Origin: Variovorax sp. IB41
GTDB lineage: Bacteria > Pseudomonadota > Gammaproteobacteria > Burkholderiales > Burkholderiaceae_C
Direction of reading: 5' to 3'
Assembly: GCF_016405905.1 (NCBI RefSeq)
Contig: NZ_JAEFCB010000003.1
Coordinates: 186,001-250,000, forward strand
Length of the DNA stretch: 64,000 nucleotides
Below the pieces are notes generated by a model. That model was not told the DNA's origin and did not search any database. It saw only the letters and a list, made by a program, of their open reading frames with translations. Within the stretch, counting starts at the first letter, position 1. Every line of letters begins with the position of its first letter. The position numbers were made by a program, and so were the translations under genes. Shown in pieces: positions 40,603 through 49,885 of the stretch.

Positions 40603-42444
40603 TCAGGGCAGCAAGGCCAGCAGCGCGGCGCTCACGCGCACCGGCAGCGTGAGCAGGATCTGCCCCATGCCCTTGCCGAGCGGGTCGTTGCGCAGAGACG
40701 CCATGCCGCCGCCGCCCAGCGCCTCCTCGCAGACGAAGTTGAAGGCGTCGATGCCCGGCACCTCGTAGCGCGTGACGCGGCCCTTCACGAGGTGCGCGAG
40801 CCATTCGGCCACGCGCGCTTCGGTGAGCTGCGCGCGCAGGAGCGGCAGCAGGACGGGGTGGCGCGCGATGACGCCGATGTTCGAGGTGTCGCCCTTGTCG
40901 CCGCTGCGGGCCCAGGCGAGGCGGAGGAGGGGCACTTCGATGGTGTCGGGGGCCTCGGGTGCCGCTTCGAGTTGCGTGGTGCTGGCGGGTCGTTGCAGGG
41001 GCGCGTCGACGACAGCGGGTGCGAGCGTAAGCGGCACATCGATGCGCTGCCCATCGACGGTCACGCTGGCTGTGACCTGCGACTTGTCCAGCAGGAAGGC
41101 GTACTGACGGATCGACGGCGACACGGAAGCTCGCCCGCCGCCCGCGCCCGTGGTGCCTGGAGACCACGAAGTGCCGGCCGGCGCCACCTCGCGCGCGAAG
41201 AGCTCGAGCGCCTCCTTGCGCGGATGCGTCACCGCGAGCCGCAGCACCACCTCGCGCGTCTGCAGGGCCTGCGCGTTCGCATGCGGGCCGTAGCAGGACT
41301 CGGCGCCCAGCGTTTCGATATGCGTGGCGCTGTAGGCGCCGAAGCCGGACTGCGCGAAGAGCTCGCCGGTGCGCGCGAGGATCGCCTCGCCCGTGCGCCG
41401 CGCCTTCGCGGCCGCATCGAAGCCCACGATGGTGAGCTGCGCCGCGGTCTTGAAGCCATCGACATACGTGGCGCTGACCTTGTAGCTCGCGGTCGGCGCA
41501 CGGCCGCGCGCGCCCTGCACGCGCACGCGGTGTTCGCCGGCCTGTTCGATGCGCACCTGCGTGAAGTCGGCCGTCACATCGGGCAGCAGGTAAGCGGCAG
41601 GGTCGCCGATCTCGTAGAGCATCTGTTCGCCCACTACCGCGGGCGTGAGCTTGCCGCCGGTGCCCGCGGGTTTGGTGACGACGAAGCTGCCATCGGCACT
41701 GCACTCGACGAAGGGGTAGCCGATGTGCGGCCAGTCGGGCACGGTCTCCCAGTCGGTGTGCAGGCCGCCGGTGGCCTGGCAGCCGCACTCGATGATGTGG
41801 CCCGCGAGGCTGCCCGCGGCGAGCAGGTCGTGGTCGCCGGGCTGCCACTTGAACTCATGCATCAGCACGCCGAGCGTGACCGCAGAGTCGACGCAGCGGC
41901 CGGTGATGACCACCTGCGCGCCCGCATCGAGCGCCGCCTGGATGGGCCGCGCGCCGAGGTAGGCGTTGGCGGTGAGCACGCGTTCGGGCAGCGCCGTACC
42001 GCTCTGCAGTTCGCGCACGGGCGGCTGGGCCTGGCGCAGTTGCGGCAGCAGCGCGGACACGTCGTCGCCGCTCACGACGGCGATCTTCAGTTCGACGCCT
42101 TGCTCCTTGGCGAGTGCGGCCAATGCGTCGGCGCAGCCTTGCGGATTCACGCCACCCGCGTTGCTCACGACGCGAATGCCTTGTTTCACGACGTCCTTGA
42201 GCACCGACTTCATCGCGATCGAAACAAAGTCGGTCGCGTAGCCGAGCTCCGGCTTCTTGAGCCGCGCACCCGCGAGGATCGACATGGTGAGTTCGGCGAG
42301 GTAGTCGAACACGAGGTAGTCGATCTGCCCGCTGGCCACCAGTTGCGGCGCACCCACGCTGCTGTCGCCCCAGAAGCCCGAGGCGCCGCCGATGCGGACG
42401 ATGCGTTCGCTGCTGCCTCTGCTGCTGGCTTTGCTGTTGCTCAT
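40603..42444 (-). CDS. Acyclic terpene utilisation AtuA family protein (DUF1446)
   Basis: A 613-residue protein with an N-terminal AtuA core (RIGGASGFWGDSSVGAPQLV, VSNAGGVNPQGCADAL, GRCVDSAVTLGVLMHEF) and a C-terminal AtuA-like ferredoxin-fold domain (residues about 500-600). AtuA is needed for citronellol/geraniol catabolism in Pseudomonas but its reaction is uncertain. It is coupled to an enoyl-CoA hydratase by a 4-nt overlap; the rest of the atu cluster (carboxylase subunits) is absent here. Confidence 0.85.
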   Translation of the reverse strand: MSNSKASSRGSSERIVRIGGASGFWGDSSVGAPQLVASGQIDYLVFDYLAELTMSILAGARLKKPELGYATDFVSIAMKSVLKDVVKQGIRVVSNAGGVNPQGCADALAALAKEQGVELKIAVVSGDDVSALLPQLRQAQPPVRELQSGTALPERVLTANAYLGARPIQAALDAGAQVVITGRCVDSAVTLGVLMHEFKWQPGDHDLLAAGSLAGHIIECGCQATGGLHTDWETVPDWPHIGYPFVECSADGSFVVTKPAGTGGKLTPAVVGEQMLYEIGDPAAYLLPDVTADFTQVRIEQAGEHRVRVQGARGRAPTASYKVSATYVDGFKTAAQLTIVGFDAAAKARRTGEAILARTGELFAQSGFGAYSATHIETLGAESCYGPHANAQALQTREVVLRLAVTHPRKEALELFAREVAPAGTSWSPGTTGAGGGRASVSPSIRQYAFLLDKSQVTASVTVDGQRIDVPLTLAPAVVDAPLQRPASTTQLEAAPEAPDTIEVPLLRLAWARSGDKGDTSNIGVIARHPVLLPLLRAQLTEARVAEWLAHLVKGRVTRYEVPGIDAFNFVCEEALGGGGMASLRNDPLGKGMGQILLTLPVRVSAALLALLP

Positions 42445-43223
42445 CGGCCGCTCCATTGCGGCTTGCGCTTCTCGCGAAAGGCGAACTGGCCTTCGGCCGC
42501 GTCTTCGGTGAGCGCGAAGAGGCCGATCTGGCTTTCGGTGAAGGCCATCGATTCCTCGAAGGCCATCGCCTGGATCTTCTTCATCGTGTAGAGGCCGCGG
42601 CGGATGGCGGCGGGCGACTTGTCGAGCATCCGGCCGAGCAGCCACTCGACGCCCTCGTCCACGTCGTCGCTCACGCGGTTGATCAATCCATGCGCGAGCG
42701 CCTCTGCGGCGGTGATGGGTTCGCCGGTGATGCACATCTCGGCGAGCACGCGGCGCGGCAGCAGGCCGTCGAGCACGCTGAGCACTTGCGCGGGGAAGAG
42801 GCCGACCTTCACCTCGGGCAGGCCGAACACGGCACTGCTGCTGGCCACCGCCATGTCGCACATCGCCATGATCCCCATGCCGCCCGCCATGCACGCGCCG
42901 TTGACGCGCGCGATGAGCGGCACGGTCGACTGGCGTGCCTGGCGAAAGAGGTTGGCAAAGCCCTGGTAGGGCTGCGCGTAGTCGAACTTGAAGGCGGTGC
43001 CGCTCTGCAGGTCGGCGCCCGCGCAGAAGGCGCGCGTGCCGGCGCCGGTGATGACGACGGCGCGCACCGCGGGGTCGGCGTTGGCGCGCGCGAGGGCCTT
43101 GGACAGGCGCGCGAGCACGGCGGCGTTGATCGCGTTGCGCCGGTCCTCGCGGTCGATGGTGAGCCACATCACGGGCCCGCGCATCGCTTCGCGCAGTTCG
43201 ACGGTGGGAGGGGTTTCGGCCAT
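42441..43223 (-). CDS. Enoyl-CoA hydratase/isomerase family protein
   Basis: A 260-residue crotonase-fold enzyme: AFCAGADLQSG (oxyanion hole), ARVNGACMAGGMGIMAMCDMAVA (second oxyanion segment) and FGLPEVKVGLFP. The first catalytic Glu region is present as PEVKVGLFPAQ. AtuE-like in context because its stop overlaps the AtuA-family start. Likely hydrates an unsaturated branched acyl-CoA. Confidence 0.88.
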   Translation of the reverse strand: MAETPPTVELREAMRGPVMWLTIDREDRRNAINAAVLARLSKALARANADPAVRAVVITGAGTRAFCAGADLQSGTAFKFDYAQPYQGFANLFRQARQSTVPLIARVNGACMAGGMGIMAMCDMAVASSSAVFGLPEVKVGLFPAQVLSVLDGLLPRRVLAEMCITGEPITAAEALAHGLINRVSDDVDEGVEWLLGRMLDKSPAAIRRGLYTMKKIQAMAFEESMAFTESQIGLFALTEDAAEGQFAFREKRKPQWSGR

Positions 43224-43270
43224 GGCGCTGGGTTCCTTCGGTGTCTGGCGTGCTGCCCGTAGCGTGACGC

Positions 43271-43340
43271 GAAAAAAAAGCCGCATCGTGCGGCTTGTGG
43301 CTGAAGCGGCCCGGGTTTTCCCTGAAAGGGCCCGGCCGCC
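43271..43340 (-). terminator. Terminator hairpins after the GST gene
   Basis: On the minus strand AAGCCGCA-CGA-TGCGGCTT runs into a row of T (43296-43271), a good intrinsic terminator. A second stem (GCGGCCCGGG / CCCGGCCGC) lies about 10-40 bp nearer the GST stop. Confidence 0.72.
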
Positions 43341-43363
43341 TCGCTGCTTCTGTGAGCTTCGGT

Positions 43364-43972
43364 TTACTTCAGCAGGCCTTCGGCCTTCATCGCTTCCTGC
43401 ACGGCCGGACGGGCCGCCACGCGCGCATGCCAGGCCTGCACGTTGGGGAAGGCCGAGATGTCCACGCCGGTGGGCTTGGTCCAGTTGGTCACGGTGAAGA
43501 GGTATCCGTCGGCCACGCTGAATTGCTCGCCCATCAGGTACTGCTTGTCGGCGAGCTGGCTGTCGAGCCATTCGTAGCGCGACTTGAGCTTGTCCTTGAA
43601 GATGGTCTTGGCTTCCTCGGGCATGTTCGGGTTGAACAGCGGGCTGTAGCCCTTGTGGATCTCGGTGCCGATGAAAGTGAGCCACTCCTGCAGGCGGTAG
43701 CGCTGCAGCGTGCCGGCGGCCGGCGCGAGGTTCTTGGTGGGGGCGAGGTCGGCGATGTATTGCAGGATGGCCGGGCCTTCGCGCAGGCGCGTGCCGTCGT
43801 CCAGTTCGAGCATCGGCACGTAGCCCAGCGGGTTGATGCCGTAGTAGTCGGTGCCGTCCTGCAGCTTGTGGCTCTTGGTGCTGGCCATCACGGGTTCGAA
43901 GGCAAGGCCGGCCTCGTGCAGCGCGATGTGGGGCGAGAGGGAACAGGCACCGGGCGAGTAATACAGCTTCAT
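43364..43972 (-). CDS. Glutathione S-transferase (GstA-like)
   Basis: A 202-residue GST with thioredoxin-fold N terminus (MKLYYSPGACSLSPHIALHEAGL, as in beta-class bacterial GSTs with a catalytic Cys near residue 10) and helical C-terminal domain. Conjugates glutathione to electrophiles in the cytosol. The ATG at 43972 is preferred over 43987. Followed by terminator hairpins on its strand. Confidence 0.88.
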   Translation of the reverse strand: MKLYYSPGACSLSPHIALHEAGLAFEPVMASTKSHKLQDGTDYYGINPLGYVPMLELDDGTRLREGPAILQYIADLAPTKNLAPAAGTLQRYRLQEWLTFIGTEIHKGYSPLFNPNMPEEAKTIFKDKLKSRYEWLDSQLADKQYLMGEQFSVADGYLFTVTNWTKPTGVDISAFPNVQAWHARVAARPAVQEAMKAEGLLK

Positions 43973-44176
43973 GCGAAATGACTCCAATGGAAATCGAGGT
44001 TGGATCTTTGTGATCTTTGTACGGAACCGAGGCGCATGCTAGCGGGTTTGGACAGCGGGGCTGGCGGCGTCGCGTTTTTGTCCTACGGCCGCTTGGGGCC
44101 GGTGACTATCGGTTCGATGCGGCGCGCTTTCTAAGCTCCCGGCACGGTGGGCGAGGCCTGCTGCAAGGAGTTTCGG

Positions 44177-44362
44177 ATGTTGAAGTACGCGATCATTTTT
44201 GCGGTCATTTCCCTCGTGGCCGGCCTGCTCGGCTTCGGCGGCGTGGCGGCGGGCGCGGCCGGTATCGCCAAGCTGTTGTTCGGCCTGTTCCTCGTGTTGG
44301 CCGTGCTGTTCGTGGTGCTCGCCGCCCTCGGTGTAGGCGCGGTGAAGAAGGCGCTGGACTGA
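44177..44362 (+). CDS. DUF1328 small membrane protein (YtjA family)
   Basis: A 61-residue protein with two hydrophobic helices, matching UPF0391/DUF1328 ([22 protein letters not shown] start is diagnostic). AAGGAG lies 6 nt before the ATG. Family members are widespread but uncharacterised; often stress-induced in proteobacteria. Confidence 0.88.
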   Translation: MLKYAIIFAVISLVAGLLGFGGVAAGAAGIAKLLFGLFLVLAVLFVVLAALGVGAVKKALD

Positions 44363-44519
44363 TGCAGCGTCCGAAGACGAAGTGGCCGCAGGCGCGGTCG
44401 CTCGACATGCTGTTGCAGAGCCCCGCGCACCGTGTGCTGCGGGTGCTGCTCGTGACGCAGACGCATTGGCAATTGCCTGAACACCGCTCTCGGCGACGAC
44501 GGGCCTGAAGAAACTCCCC

Positions 44520-45407
44520 ATGCACATTTCCCACATCAACGCGCAACTCGACTACGAGGTGACGGCGCCCGCGCACATGCTGCTCAACATCGAGGCCGCA
44601 CGCGCCGGCGCGCAGGCTGTGGTGGAGGAGACCTTGACCATCGAGCCGCCCACCGAGATGCAGGTGTTCTGCGACGAGGGCAGCGGCAATCGCTTCATCC
44701 GCTTCGACGCGAAGCCGGGGCCGCTGAAGATCGGCTACAGGGCGACGGTGCAGCGTTCGCACGTCCATGTGCCGCCGGATTTGCGCGAGGTGCCGGTCAG
44801 CGAAGTGCCCGACGAGGTGCTGCACTACATGATGCCCACGCGCTATTGCGAGTCGGACCTGATGTCGCGTTGCGCGCAGCAGCTCTTCGGCGAGCTGCCG
44901 CCGGGCATCGGCCGCGTGCAGGCGATCGTCGACTGGATCCACGAAAGCATCACCTACGAACCGGGCAGCAGCGACTCGACCACCACGGCGCGCGAAGTGT
45001 TCGTGGAACGCGCGGGCGTGTGCCGCGACTTCGCGCATCTGGGCATCACCTTCTGCCGCGCGCTCAACATTCCGGCGCGGCTGGTAGTGGGCTATGTGTG
45101 GTTCGACGAGCCGCCGCAGGATTTCCACGCCGTGTTCGAAGCCTGGCTCGGCGGGCAGTGGGTGCTGTTCGACGCAACGCGCATGGCGCCCGTCGACCGG
45201 CTGGTGCGCGTGGGCACGGGGCGCGACGCGAAGGACGTGGCCTTCTGCACGATCTTCGGCGCGGTGCGCATGACGGACAAGAAGCTCGTGGTGCGGGAAC
45301 TGCAGGATGAAAGCGTCGCACCGCCTGCCGCGCCGGCTCCGAGCGGCACGCTGGTCGGCATCGAAAAGCCGGTTCCGGTGACGCAACTGGTGGAAACCAC
45401 CGGCTGA
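44520..45407 (+). CDS. Transglutaminase-like cysteine protease family protein
   Basis: A 295-residue protein: N-terminal beta region, then a transglutaminase-like core with Cys in RAGVCRDFAHLGITFCRALNIPARLV, His in DFHAVFEAW and Asp in LFDATRMAP, the full catalytic triad. No signal peptide is present, so probably cytosolic. The substrate is unknown; related proteins cluster with circularly permuted ATP-grasp genes, which are absent here. A Pro/Ala-rich tail closes it. Confidence 0.86.
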   Translation: MHISHINAQLDYEVTAPAHMLLNIEAARAGAQAVVEETLTIEPPTEMQVFCDEGSGNRFIRFDAKPGPLKIGYRATVQRSHVHVPPDLREVPVSEVPDEVLHYMMPTRYCESDLMSRCAQQLFGELPPGIGRVQAIVDWIHESITYEPGSSDSTTTAREVFVERAGVCRDFAHLGITFCRALNIPARLVVGYVWFDEPPQDFHAVFEAWLGGQWVLFDATRMAPVDRLVRVGTGRDAKDVAFCTIFGAVRMTDKKLVVRELQDESVAPPAAPAPSGTLVGIEKPVPVTQLVETTG

Positions 45408-45412
45408 CAACG

Positions 45413-45443
45413 ATAGTTTGCTATTAATTATATAGCAAACTAT
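45413..45443. repeat. Perfect 12-bp inverted repeat, CTAT-N7-ATAG family
   Basis: ATAGTTTGCTAT and ATAGCAAACTAT flank a 7-nt AT-only loop (TAATTAT), right after the transglutaminase-like gene. It could end that transcript, but no T-run follows. Its core matches the smaller hairpins elsewhere in the window. Confidence 0.6.
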
Positions 45444-45584
45444 TCAGCAACCACGGGCCGGCGCGGGCGGTTTGGCATTGCCCTCTAGCTTGCCCACACA
45501 ACAGGCGCAAGACGGTATCGCCGATTAAAATCGGTGCCCCCTTTGCGCAGCGCACGCGTCTTAAGTAGTGCGCCCCTCTTTCAA

Positions 45585-47543
45585 ATGCTGTACCCCGAAG
45601 AATTCGATGTGATCGTCGTCGGCGGTGGCCATGCCGGCACCGAAGCCGCGCTCGCCGCCGCGCGCATGGGCGCCAAGACGCTGCTGCTCTCCCACAACAT
45701 CGAGACGCTGGGGCAGATGAGCTGCAACCCGTCGATCGGCGGCATCGGCAAGGGGCACCTCGTGAAAGAGGTGGATGCGCTCGGCGGCGCGATGGCGATT
45801 GCCACCGACGAAGCGGGCATCCAATTTCGCATTCTCAATTCGAGCAAGGGGCCGGCCGTGCGCGCCACCCGCGCCCAGGCCGACCGAGTGCTGTACAAGG
45901 CCGCGATCCGCCACCGCCTGGAAAACCAGCCGAACCTGAGCCTGTTCCAGCAAGCGGTCGACGACCTGATGGTGGAGGGCGATCGCGTGGTCGGCGCCGT
46001 CACGCAGGTGGGCATCGCTTTCCGCGCGCGCACTGTGGTGCTGACCGCGGGCACATTCCTCGATGGCCGCATCCATGTGGGCCTGGACAACTACCAGGCT
46101 GGACGTGCGGGCGATCCGCCGGCGATCAGCCTGTCGGCGCGCCTGAAGGAACTGAAGCTGCCGCAAGGGCGCCTGAAGACCGGCACGCCGCCGCGCCTGG
46201 ATGGCCGCAGCATCGACTTTTCGAAGTGCACCGAACAGCCCGGCGACGGCATGCCCGGTGGGGCAGGGCCGATGCCGGTGTTCAGCTTCATGGGCCGCGC
46301 CGACATGCATCCGCGCCAGATGGCCTGCTGGATCACGCACACCAATGCGCGCACGCACGACATCATCCGTTCCGGCTTCGACCGCAGCCCGATGTTCACC
46401 GGGAAGATCGACGGCGTCGGCCCGCGTTATTGCCCGAGCGTCGAAGACAAGATCAATCGCTTCGCCGACAAGGAAAGCCACCAGATCTTTCTCGAGCCCG
46501 AAGGCCTGACGACCAACGAGTACTACCCGAACGGAATTTCGACCAGCCTGCCGTTCGACATCCAATACCAGCTGGTGCGCTCGATGCCGGGGCTGGAGAA
46601 CGCGCACATCCTGCGGCCGGGCTACGCGATCGAGTACGACTACTTCGACCCGCGCGAACTCAAGAGCAGCTTCGAGACCCGTTCAGTCAAGGGCCTGTTC
46701 TTTGCCGGGCAGATCAATGGAACGACTGGCTACGAAGAAGCGGCCGCTCAAGGGCTGTTCGCTGGCATCAACGCCGCATTGCAATGCCGTGGCGAAGACG
46801 CTTGGCTGCCGCGCCGCGACGAAGCGTACCTGGGTGTGCTGGTCGACGACCTGATCACCAAGGGCGTGACCGAGCCGTACCGCATGTTCACCAGCCGCGC
46901 GGAGTTCCGCCTGCAACTGCGCGAGGACAACGCAGACATGCGCCTGACCGAAGCAGGGCGCAAGCTGGGCTTGGTGGACGACGCGCGCTGGGATGCTTTC
47001 AGCCGAAAGCGCGATGCTGTTTCACGTGAAACAGAGCGCCTCAAGTCGATCTGGGTGAACCCGCGCAACCTGCCGGCCGCGGAGTCGGAGCGGGTGTTGG
47101 GCAAGGCCATTGAGCACGAATACAACCTCGCCGACCTGCTGCGCCGGCCCGATGTGAACTACCAAACGCTGATGTCTCTGGACGGCGGGAAGTACAGCAC
47201 CAGCTCGGCATTGAGCGAAACCGAGATCGAGCAGATCGAGATTTCAGCCAAGTACTCCGGCTACATCGAGCGCCAGCACGACGAAGTCGAGCGCGCCGCG
47301 CATTTCGAGAACCTGCGTTTGCCCGCCGACTTCGACTACGGGCAGGTCAAGGCCCTGAGCTTCGAAGTGCGCCAGAAGCTGGACAAGCACAGGCCCGAAA
47401 CGCTGGGACTGGCGTCGCGTATCTCCGGTGTGACGCCTGCTGCCATCTCGCTCTTGATGATCCATTTGCGCAAGGGCGGGCACAAAGCCTTCGCCCGCGA
47501 CGCCGCGACGGAAGCAGCCACCGAGCCGCAGTCTGCAGAATGA
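45585..47543 (+). CDS. mnmG: tRNA uridine 5-carboxymethylaminomethyl modification enzyme MnmG (GidA)
   Basis: A 652-residue FAD enzyme that with MnmE modifies U34 of certain tRNAs. The dinucleotide-binding site is [21 protein letters not shown] near the start; [17 protein letters not shown] and [17 protein letters not shown] are family signatures. The ATG at 45585 (MLYPEEFDV) fits the family. A TAAAAT -10-like element is at 45526. A perfect parS site lies inside the gene at 47018. It overlaps rsmG by 4 nt. Confidence 0.96.
   Translation: MLYPEEFDVIVVGGGHAGTEAALAAARMGAKTLLLSHNIETLGQMSCNPSIGGIGKGHLVKEVDALGGAMAIATDEAGIQFRILNSSKGPAVRATRAQADRVLYKAAIRHRLENQPNLSLFQQAVDDLMVEGDRVVGAVTQVGIAFRARTVVLTAGTFLDGRIHVGLDNYQAGRAGDPPAISLSARLKELKLPQGRLKTGTPPRLDGRSIDFSKCTEQPGDGMPGGAGPMPVFSFMGRADMHPRQMACWITHTNARTHDIIRSGFDRSPMFTGKIDGVGPRYCPSVEDKINRFADKESHQIFLEPEGLTTNEYYPNGISTSLPFDIQYQLVRSMPGLENAHILRPGYAIEYDYFDPRELKSSFETRSVKGLFFAGQINGTTGYEEAAAQGLFAGINAALQCRGEDAWLPRRDEAYLGVLVDDLITKGVTEPYRMFTSRAEFRLQLREDNADMRLTEAGRKLGLVDDARWDAFSRKRDAVSRETERLKSIWVNPRNLPAAESERVLGKAIEHEYNLADLLRRPDVNYQTLMSLDGGKYSTSSALSETEIEQIEISAKYSGYIERQHDEVERAAHFENLRLPADFDYGQVKALSFEVRQKLDKHRPETLGLASRISGVTPAAISLLMIHLRKGGHKAFARDAATEAATEPQSAE
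47018..47033. promoter_or_regulatory. parS centromere site inside mnmG
   Basis: TGTTTCACGTGAAACA, a perfect 16-bp palindrome (18 bp with flanks C/G) matching the bacterial parS consensus TGTTNCACGTGNAACA. It is embedded in the mnmG reading frame, about 2 kb before parA. Confidence 0.95.
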
Positions 47544-48181
47544 GCGCGCCCATCGATACGCTGCGCGAAGGCGCGGTAGCGCTCGGCGTTCACCTGTCTG
47601 ATCGGCAAGCGGAGCAACTGCTGGCCTACGGCACGCTGATGCTCAAGTGGAACAAGGTCTACAACCTGACGGCGGTGCGCGATCCGGCCGGTGTGATGAC
47701 GCATCACCTGCTCGACAGCCTGGCGGTCATCGCACCGCTGCAGCGGCAATATCCGGAGCAGGGCAGGCTGCTCGACGTGGGTTCAGGCGCCGGCCTGCCG
47801 GGCGTGATCATCGCGATCATGCGCCCGGAGATCGAGGTGAGCTGCCTGGATGCCGTGGCCAAGAAGGCTGCCTTTGTTCAACAGGTGGCTGTTGAATTGG
47901 AATTGCCCAATCTCCGCGGCCTGCATGCCCGGGTCGAATTGCTGGAAGGCAGCTACAACGTCATCAGCTCACGAGCCTTCGCTTCGCTGCCGGATTTCTT
48001 CAATGGCTCGAAGCATTTGCTGGCGGCGGATGGCGTCTGGCTCGCCATGAAGGGCAAGACGCCCAGCGATGAACTCGCCGTTCTGCCTCCGGAAGTGGCT
48101 GTGTTTCACGTGGAACAACTGACGGTTCCGGGCCTCGATGCCGAGCGTTGCATCGTCTGGGCGCGCAAAGAGGCGGTCTGA
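47540..48181 (+). CDS. rsmG: 16S rRNA 7-methylguanosine(527) methyltransferase RsmG
   Basis: A 213-residue class I methyltransferase (GidB). SAM-binding motif [14 protein letters not shown], the NLTAVRDP and HHLLDSLA region before it, and [11 protein letters not shown] after it. It methylates G527 of 16S rRNA; loss gives low-level streptomycin resistance. ATG overlaps the mnmG stop by 4 nt. A second parS site lies in its 3' part. Confidence 0.95.
   Translation: MSAPIDTLREGAVALGVHLSDRQAEQLLAYGTLMLKWNKVYNLTAVRDPAGVMTHHLLDSLAVIAPLQRQYPEQGRLLDVGSGAGLPGVIIAIMRPEIEVSCLDAVAKKAAFVQQVAVELELPNLRGLHARVELLEGSYNVISSRAFASLPDFFNGSKHLLAADGVWLAMKGKTPSDELAVLPPEVAVFHVEQLTVPGLDAERCIVWARKEAV
48102..48117. promoter_or_regulatory. 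parS centromere site inside rsmG
   Basis: TGTTTCACGTGGAACA; on the other strand it reads TGTTCCACGTGAAACA, identical to the classical Bacillus parS. It lies 1.08 kb from the mnmG site, within the rsmG frame. Confidence 0.92.
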
Positions 48182-48295
48182 TTCCGTAAAAGATGCGGTG
48201 CCGCCGGCAAATGCGGGCGCTCGAACGGCCCTCCGCGCGCCGGCCTCGCTTAGACTCGACGCCTCCCCTTGGCTCTCTTCTTCGAGGCAAATTCC

Positions 48296-48910
48296 ATGTT
48301 TGGCATCGCTGACTACGGCGCGTTTGTCGCCGCCATCATCCTGTTCCTCCTGATTCCCGGTCCGGGCAATCTGGCGCTGATCACCTCGACCAGCAAAGGC
48401 GGAATTCGCGGTGGATTGGCAGCGACTTCGGGCGTGATCCTCGGCGACCAATGCCTGATGTGGGCCGCAGTGGCGGGCGTTTCGGCTGTTCTGGCGGCGT
48501 ATCCGACGGCATTCAAGGCGGTTCAGTGGTTGGGCGCCGCCTACTTGGCATGGCTCGGCATAAAGATGCTGCTCGCCAAGCCCGGCTCGGCACCGATCCT
48601 CAACATCAAGCCCAGCCACTTTCTGCGCCAAGCCTTCACGATCACCTTGCTGAACCCGAAGGCCATCGTGTTCTACATGGCCTTCTTCCCGCTGTTCGTC
48701 GACCCGACCCGTCACCAGGGGCTGGTCACCTTCGGTGCGATGGCGGTGACGATCGCGGCGCTGACCTTCCTCTACGGCCTGACCTCGACGCTGCTCACGC
48801 ATTTTCTTGCCGAGCGCATCCGTGCCAATCGCCGCATTTCCGGCACGCTCGAGAAGCTGGCCGGCGTTTTCCTGATCGCCTTCGGCGTCAAGCTCGCGAT
48901 CTCGCGCTGA
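48296..48910 (+). CDS. LysE/RhtB family translocator
   Basis: A 204-residue membrane protein with about six helices and the family start FLLIPGPGNLALITSTSKGG. LysE/RhtB proteins export amino acids such as homoserine, threonine or lysine. The ATG at 48296 begins just before the first helix. Sits between rsmG and parA on the same strand, with no overlap; a passenger rather than a partition gene. Confidence 0.88.
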   Translation: MFGIADYGAFVAAIILFLLIPGPGNLALITSTSKGGIRGGLAATSGVILGDQCLMWAAVAGVSAVLAAYPTAFKAVQWLGAAYLAWLGIKMLLAKPGSAPILNIKPSHFLRQAFTITLLNPKAIVFYMAFFPLFVDPTRHQGLVTFGAMAVTIAALTFLYGLTSTLLTHFLAERIRANRRISGTLEKLAGVFLIAFGVKLAISR

Positions 48911-48928
48911 TCGATTCCCAGAACTGAC

Positions 48929-49843
48929 ATGGCCAAGATTTTCTGCATTGCCAACCAAAAGGGCGGCGTCGGCAAGACCACCACCACCGTCAATCTCGCC
49001 GCCGGCCTGGCCAAGGTGGGGCAGCGGGTGCTGATGATCGACCTTGATCCGCAGGGCAATGCGACCATGGGTTCGGGCATCGACAAGCGCGAGCTGGAGT
49101 TGACCGTGTACGACGTGCTGCTCGAATCGGCCTCCGTTGCCGAAGCGCGCGTCCAGTCGGACAAGTTGATCGAAGGCGGTTGCAGCTACGACGTGCTGGG
49201 CGCCAATCGCGAACTGGCCGGCGCCGAAGTGGAAATGGTGGCGCTCGACCGCCGCGAAAAGCGCCTCCGCACTGCGCTGGCCGCCGTTGGCGCCGAATAC
49301 GACTTCGTGCTGATCGACTGCCCGCCGAGCCTGAGCCTGCTCACGCTCAATGGCCTGTGCGCCGCCCATGGCGTGATCGTGCCGATGCAGTGCGAGTATT
49401 TCGCGCTCGAAGGGCTGACCGACTTGGTCAACACCATCAAGCAGGTGCACGCCAACCTCAACAAGAACCTGCAGATCATCGGCCTCTTGCGCGTGATGTT
49501 CGATCCGCGCATCACGCTTCAACAGCAGGTGAGCGAGCAGCTCAAGTCCCACTTCGGCGACAAGGTGTTCGACACCGTGATCCCGCGCAATGTGCGGTTG
49601 GCCGAAGCGCCGAGCTACGGCCTGCCGGGCGTGGTGTTCGATCCAGCCGCCCGGGGCAGCCAGGCGTTCATTGCCTTCGCGCAGGAGTTGGTCGAGAAGC
49701 TGCCGCCTGCGAGCGCTTTCGCCTCGGGTGCCGTCGCGCCGCCGATCTCACCGGTCGAGCGCATCGCGCCGGACCTGGCCATTCCCGAGGACGTGCTGGC
49801 GCCCGCGCCCGCCTCCGATTCGACCCCCGAAAAAAGCCTCTGA
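48929..49843 (+). CDS. parA: Chromosome partitioning ATPase ParA (Soj)
   Basis: A 304-residue ParA/MinD-type ATPase: deviant Walker A KGGVGKTTTTVNLAAGLA, Walker A' region MIDLDPQGNATMGSG, and Walker B VLIDCPPSLSLLT. It moves ParB-parS complexes of the origin region over the nucleoid. A ~40-residue Pro/Ala/Ser-rich C-terminal tail goes beyond the usual ~255-260 residues. Within the mnmG-rsmG-par region. Confidence 0.94.
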   Translation: MAKIFCIANQKGGVGKTTTTVNLAAGLAKVGQRVLMIDLDPQGNATMGSGIDKRELELTVYDVLLESASVAEARVQSDKLIEGGCSYDVLGANRELAGAEVEMVALDRREKRLRTALAAVGAEYDFVLIDCPPSLSLLTLNGLCAAHGVIVPMQCEYFALEGLTDLVNTIKQVHANLNKNLQIIGLLRVMFDPRITLQQQVSEQLKSHFGDKVFDTVIPRNVRLAEAPSYGLPGVVFDPAARGSQAFIAFAQELVEKLPPASAFASGAVAPPISPVERIAPDLAIPEDVLAPAPASDSTPEKSL

Positions 49844-49867
49844 CGCCTGCCCCGAATCGGCATGGCG

Positions 49868-49883
49868 CTATCAAGTTCGTAGC
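49868..49883. repeat. CTAT-N7-GTAG hairpin (variant of the family)
   Basis: CTAT-CAAGTTC-GTAG followed by C, in the short gap between parA and the hydrolase gene. Same 7-nt spacing as the copies at 616, 14664 and 45421; one pair would be G:T in RNA. Confidence 0.4.
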
Positions 49884-49885
49884 AA

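Noticed and set aside
39385..42591. 1068-residue open frame on the plus strand
   Set aside because: It runs antisense through the old yellow enzyme and AtuA genes and has the same low-complexity His/Arg/Val composition.
44359..44508. Small frame between the DUF1328 and transglutaminase-like genes
   Set aside because: No ribosome-binding site and no recognisable sequence; the peptide is Arg/Gln-rich as expected for out-of-frame GC-rich DNA.
48296..48910. Partition-related function for the LysE-type gene
   Set aside because: The sequence is a plain LysE/RhtB exporter; only its position links it to parAB.
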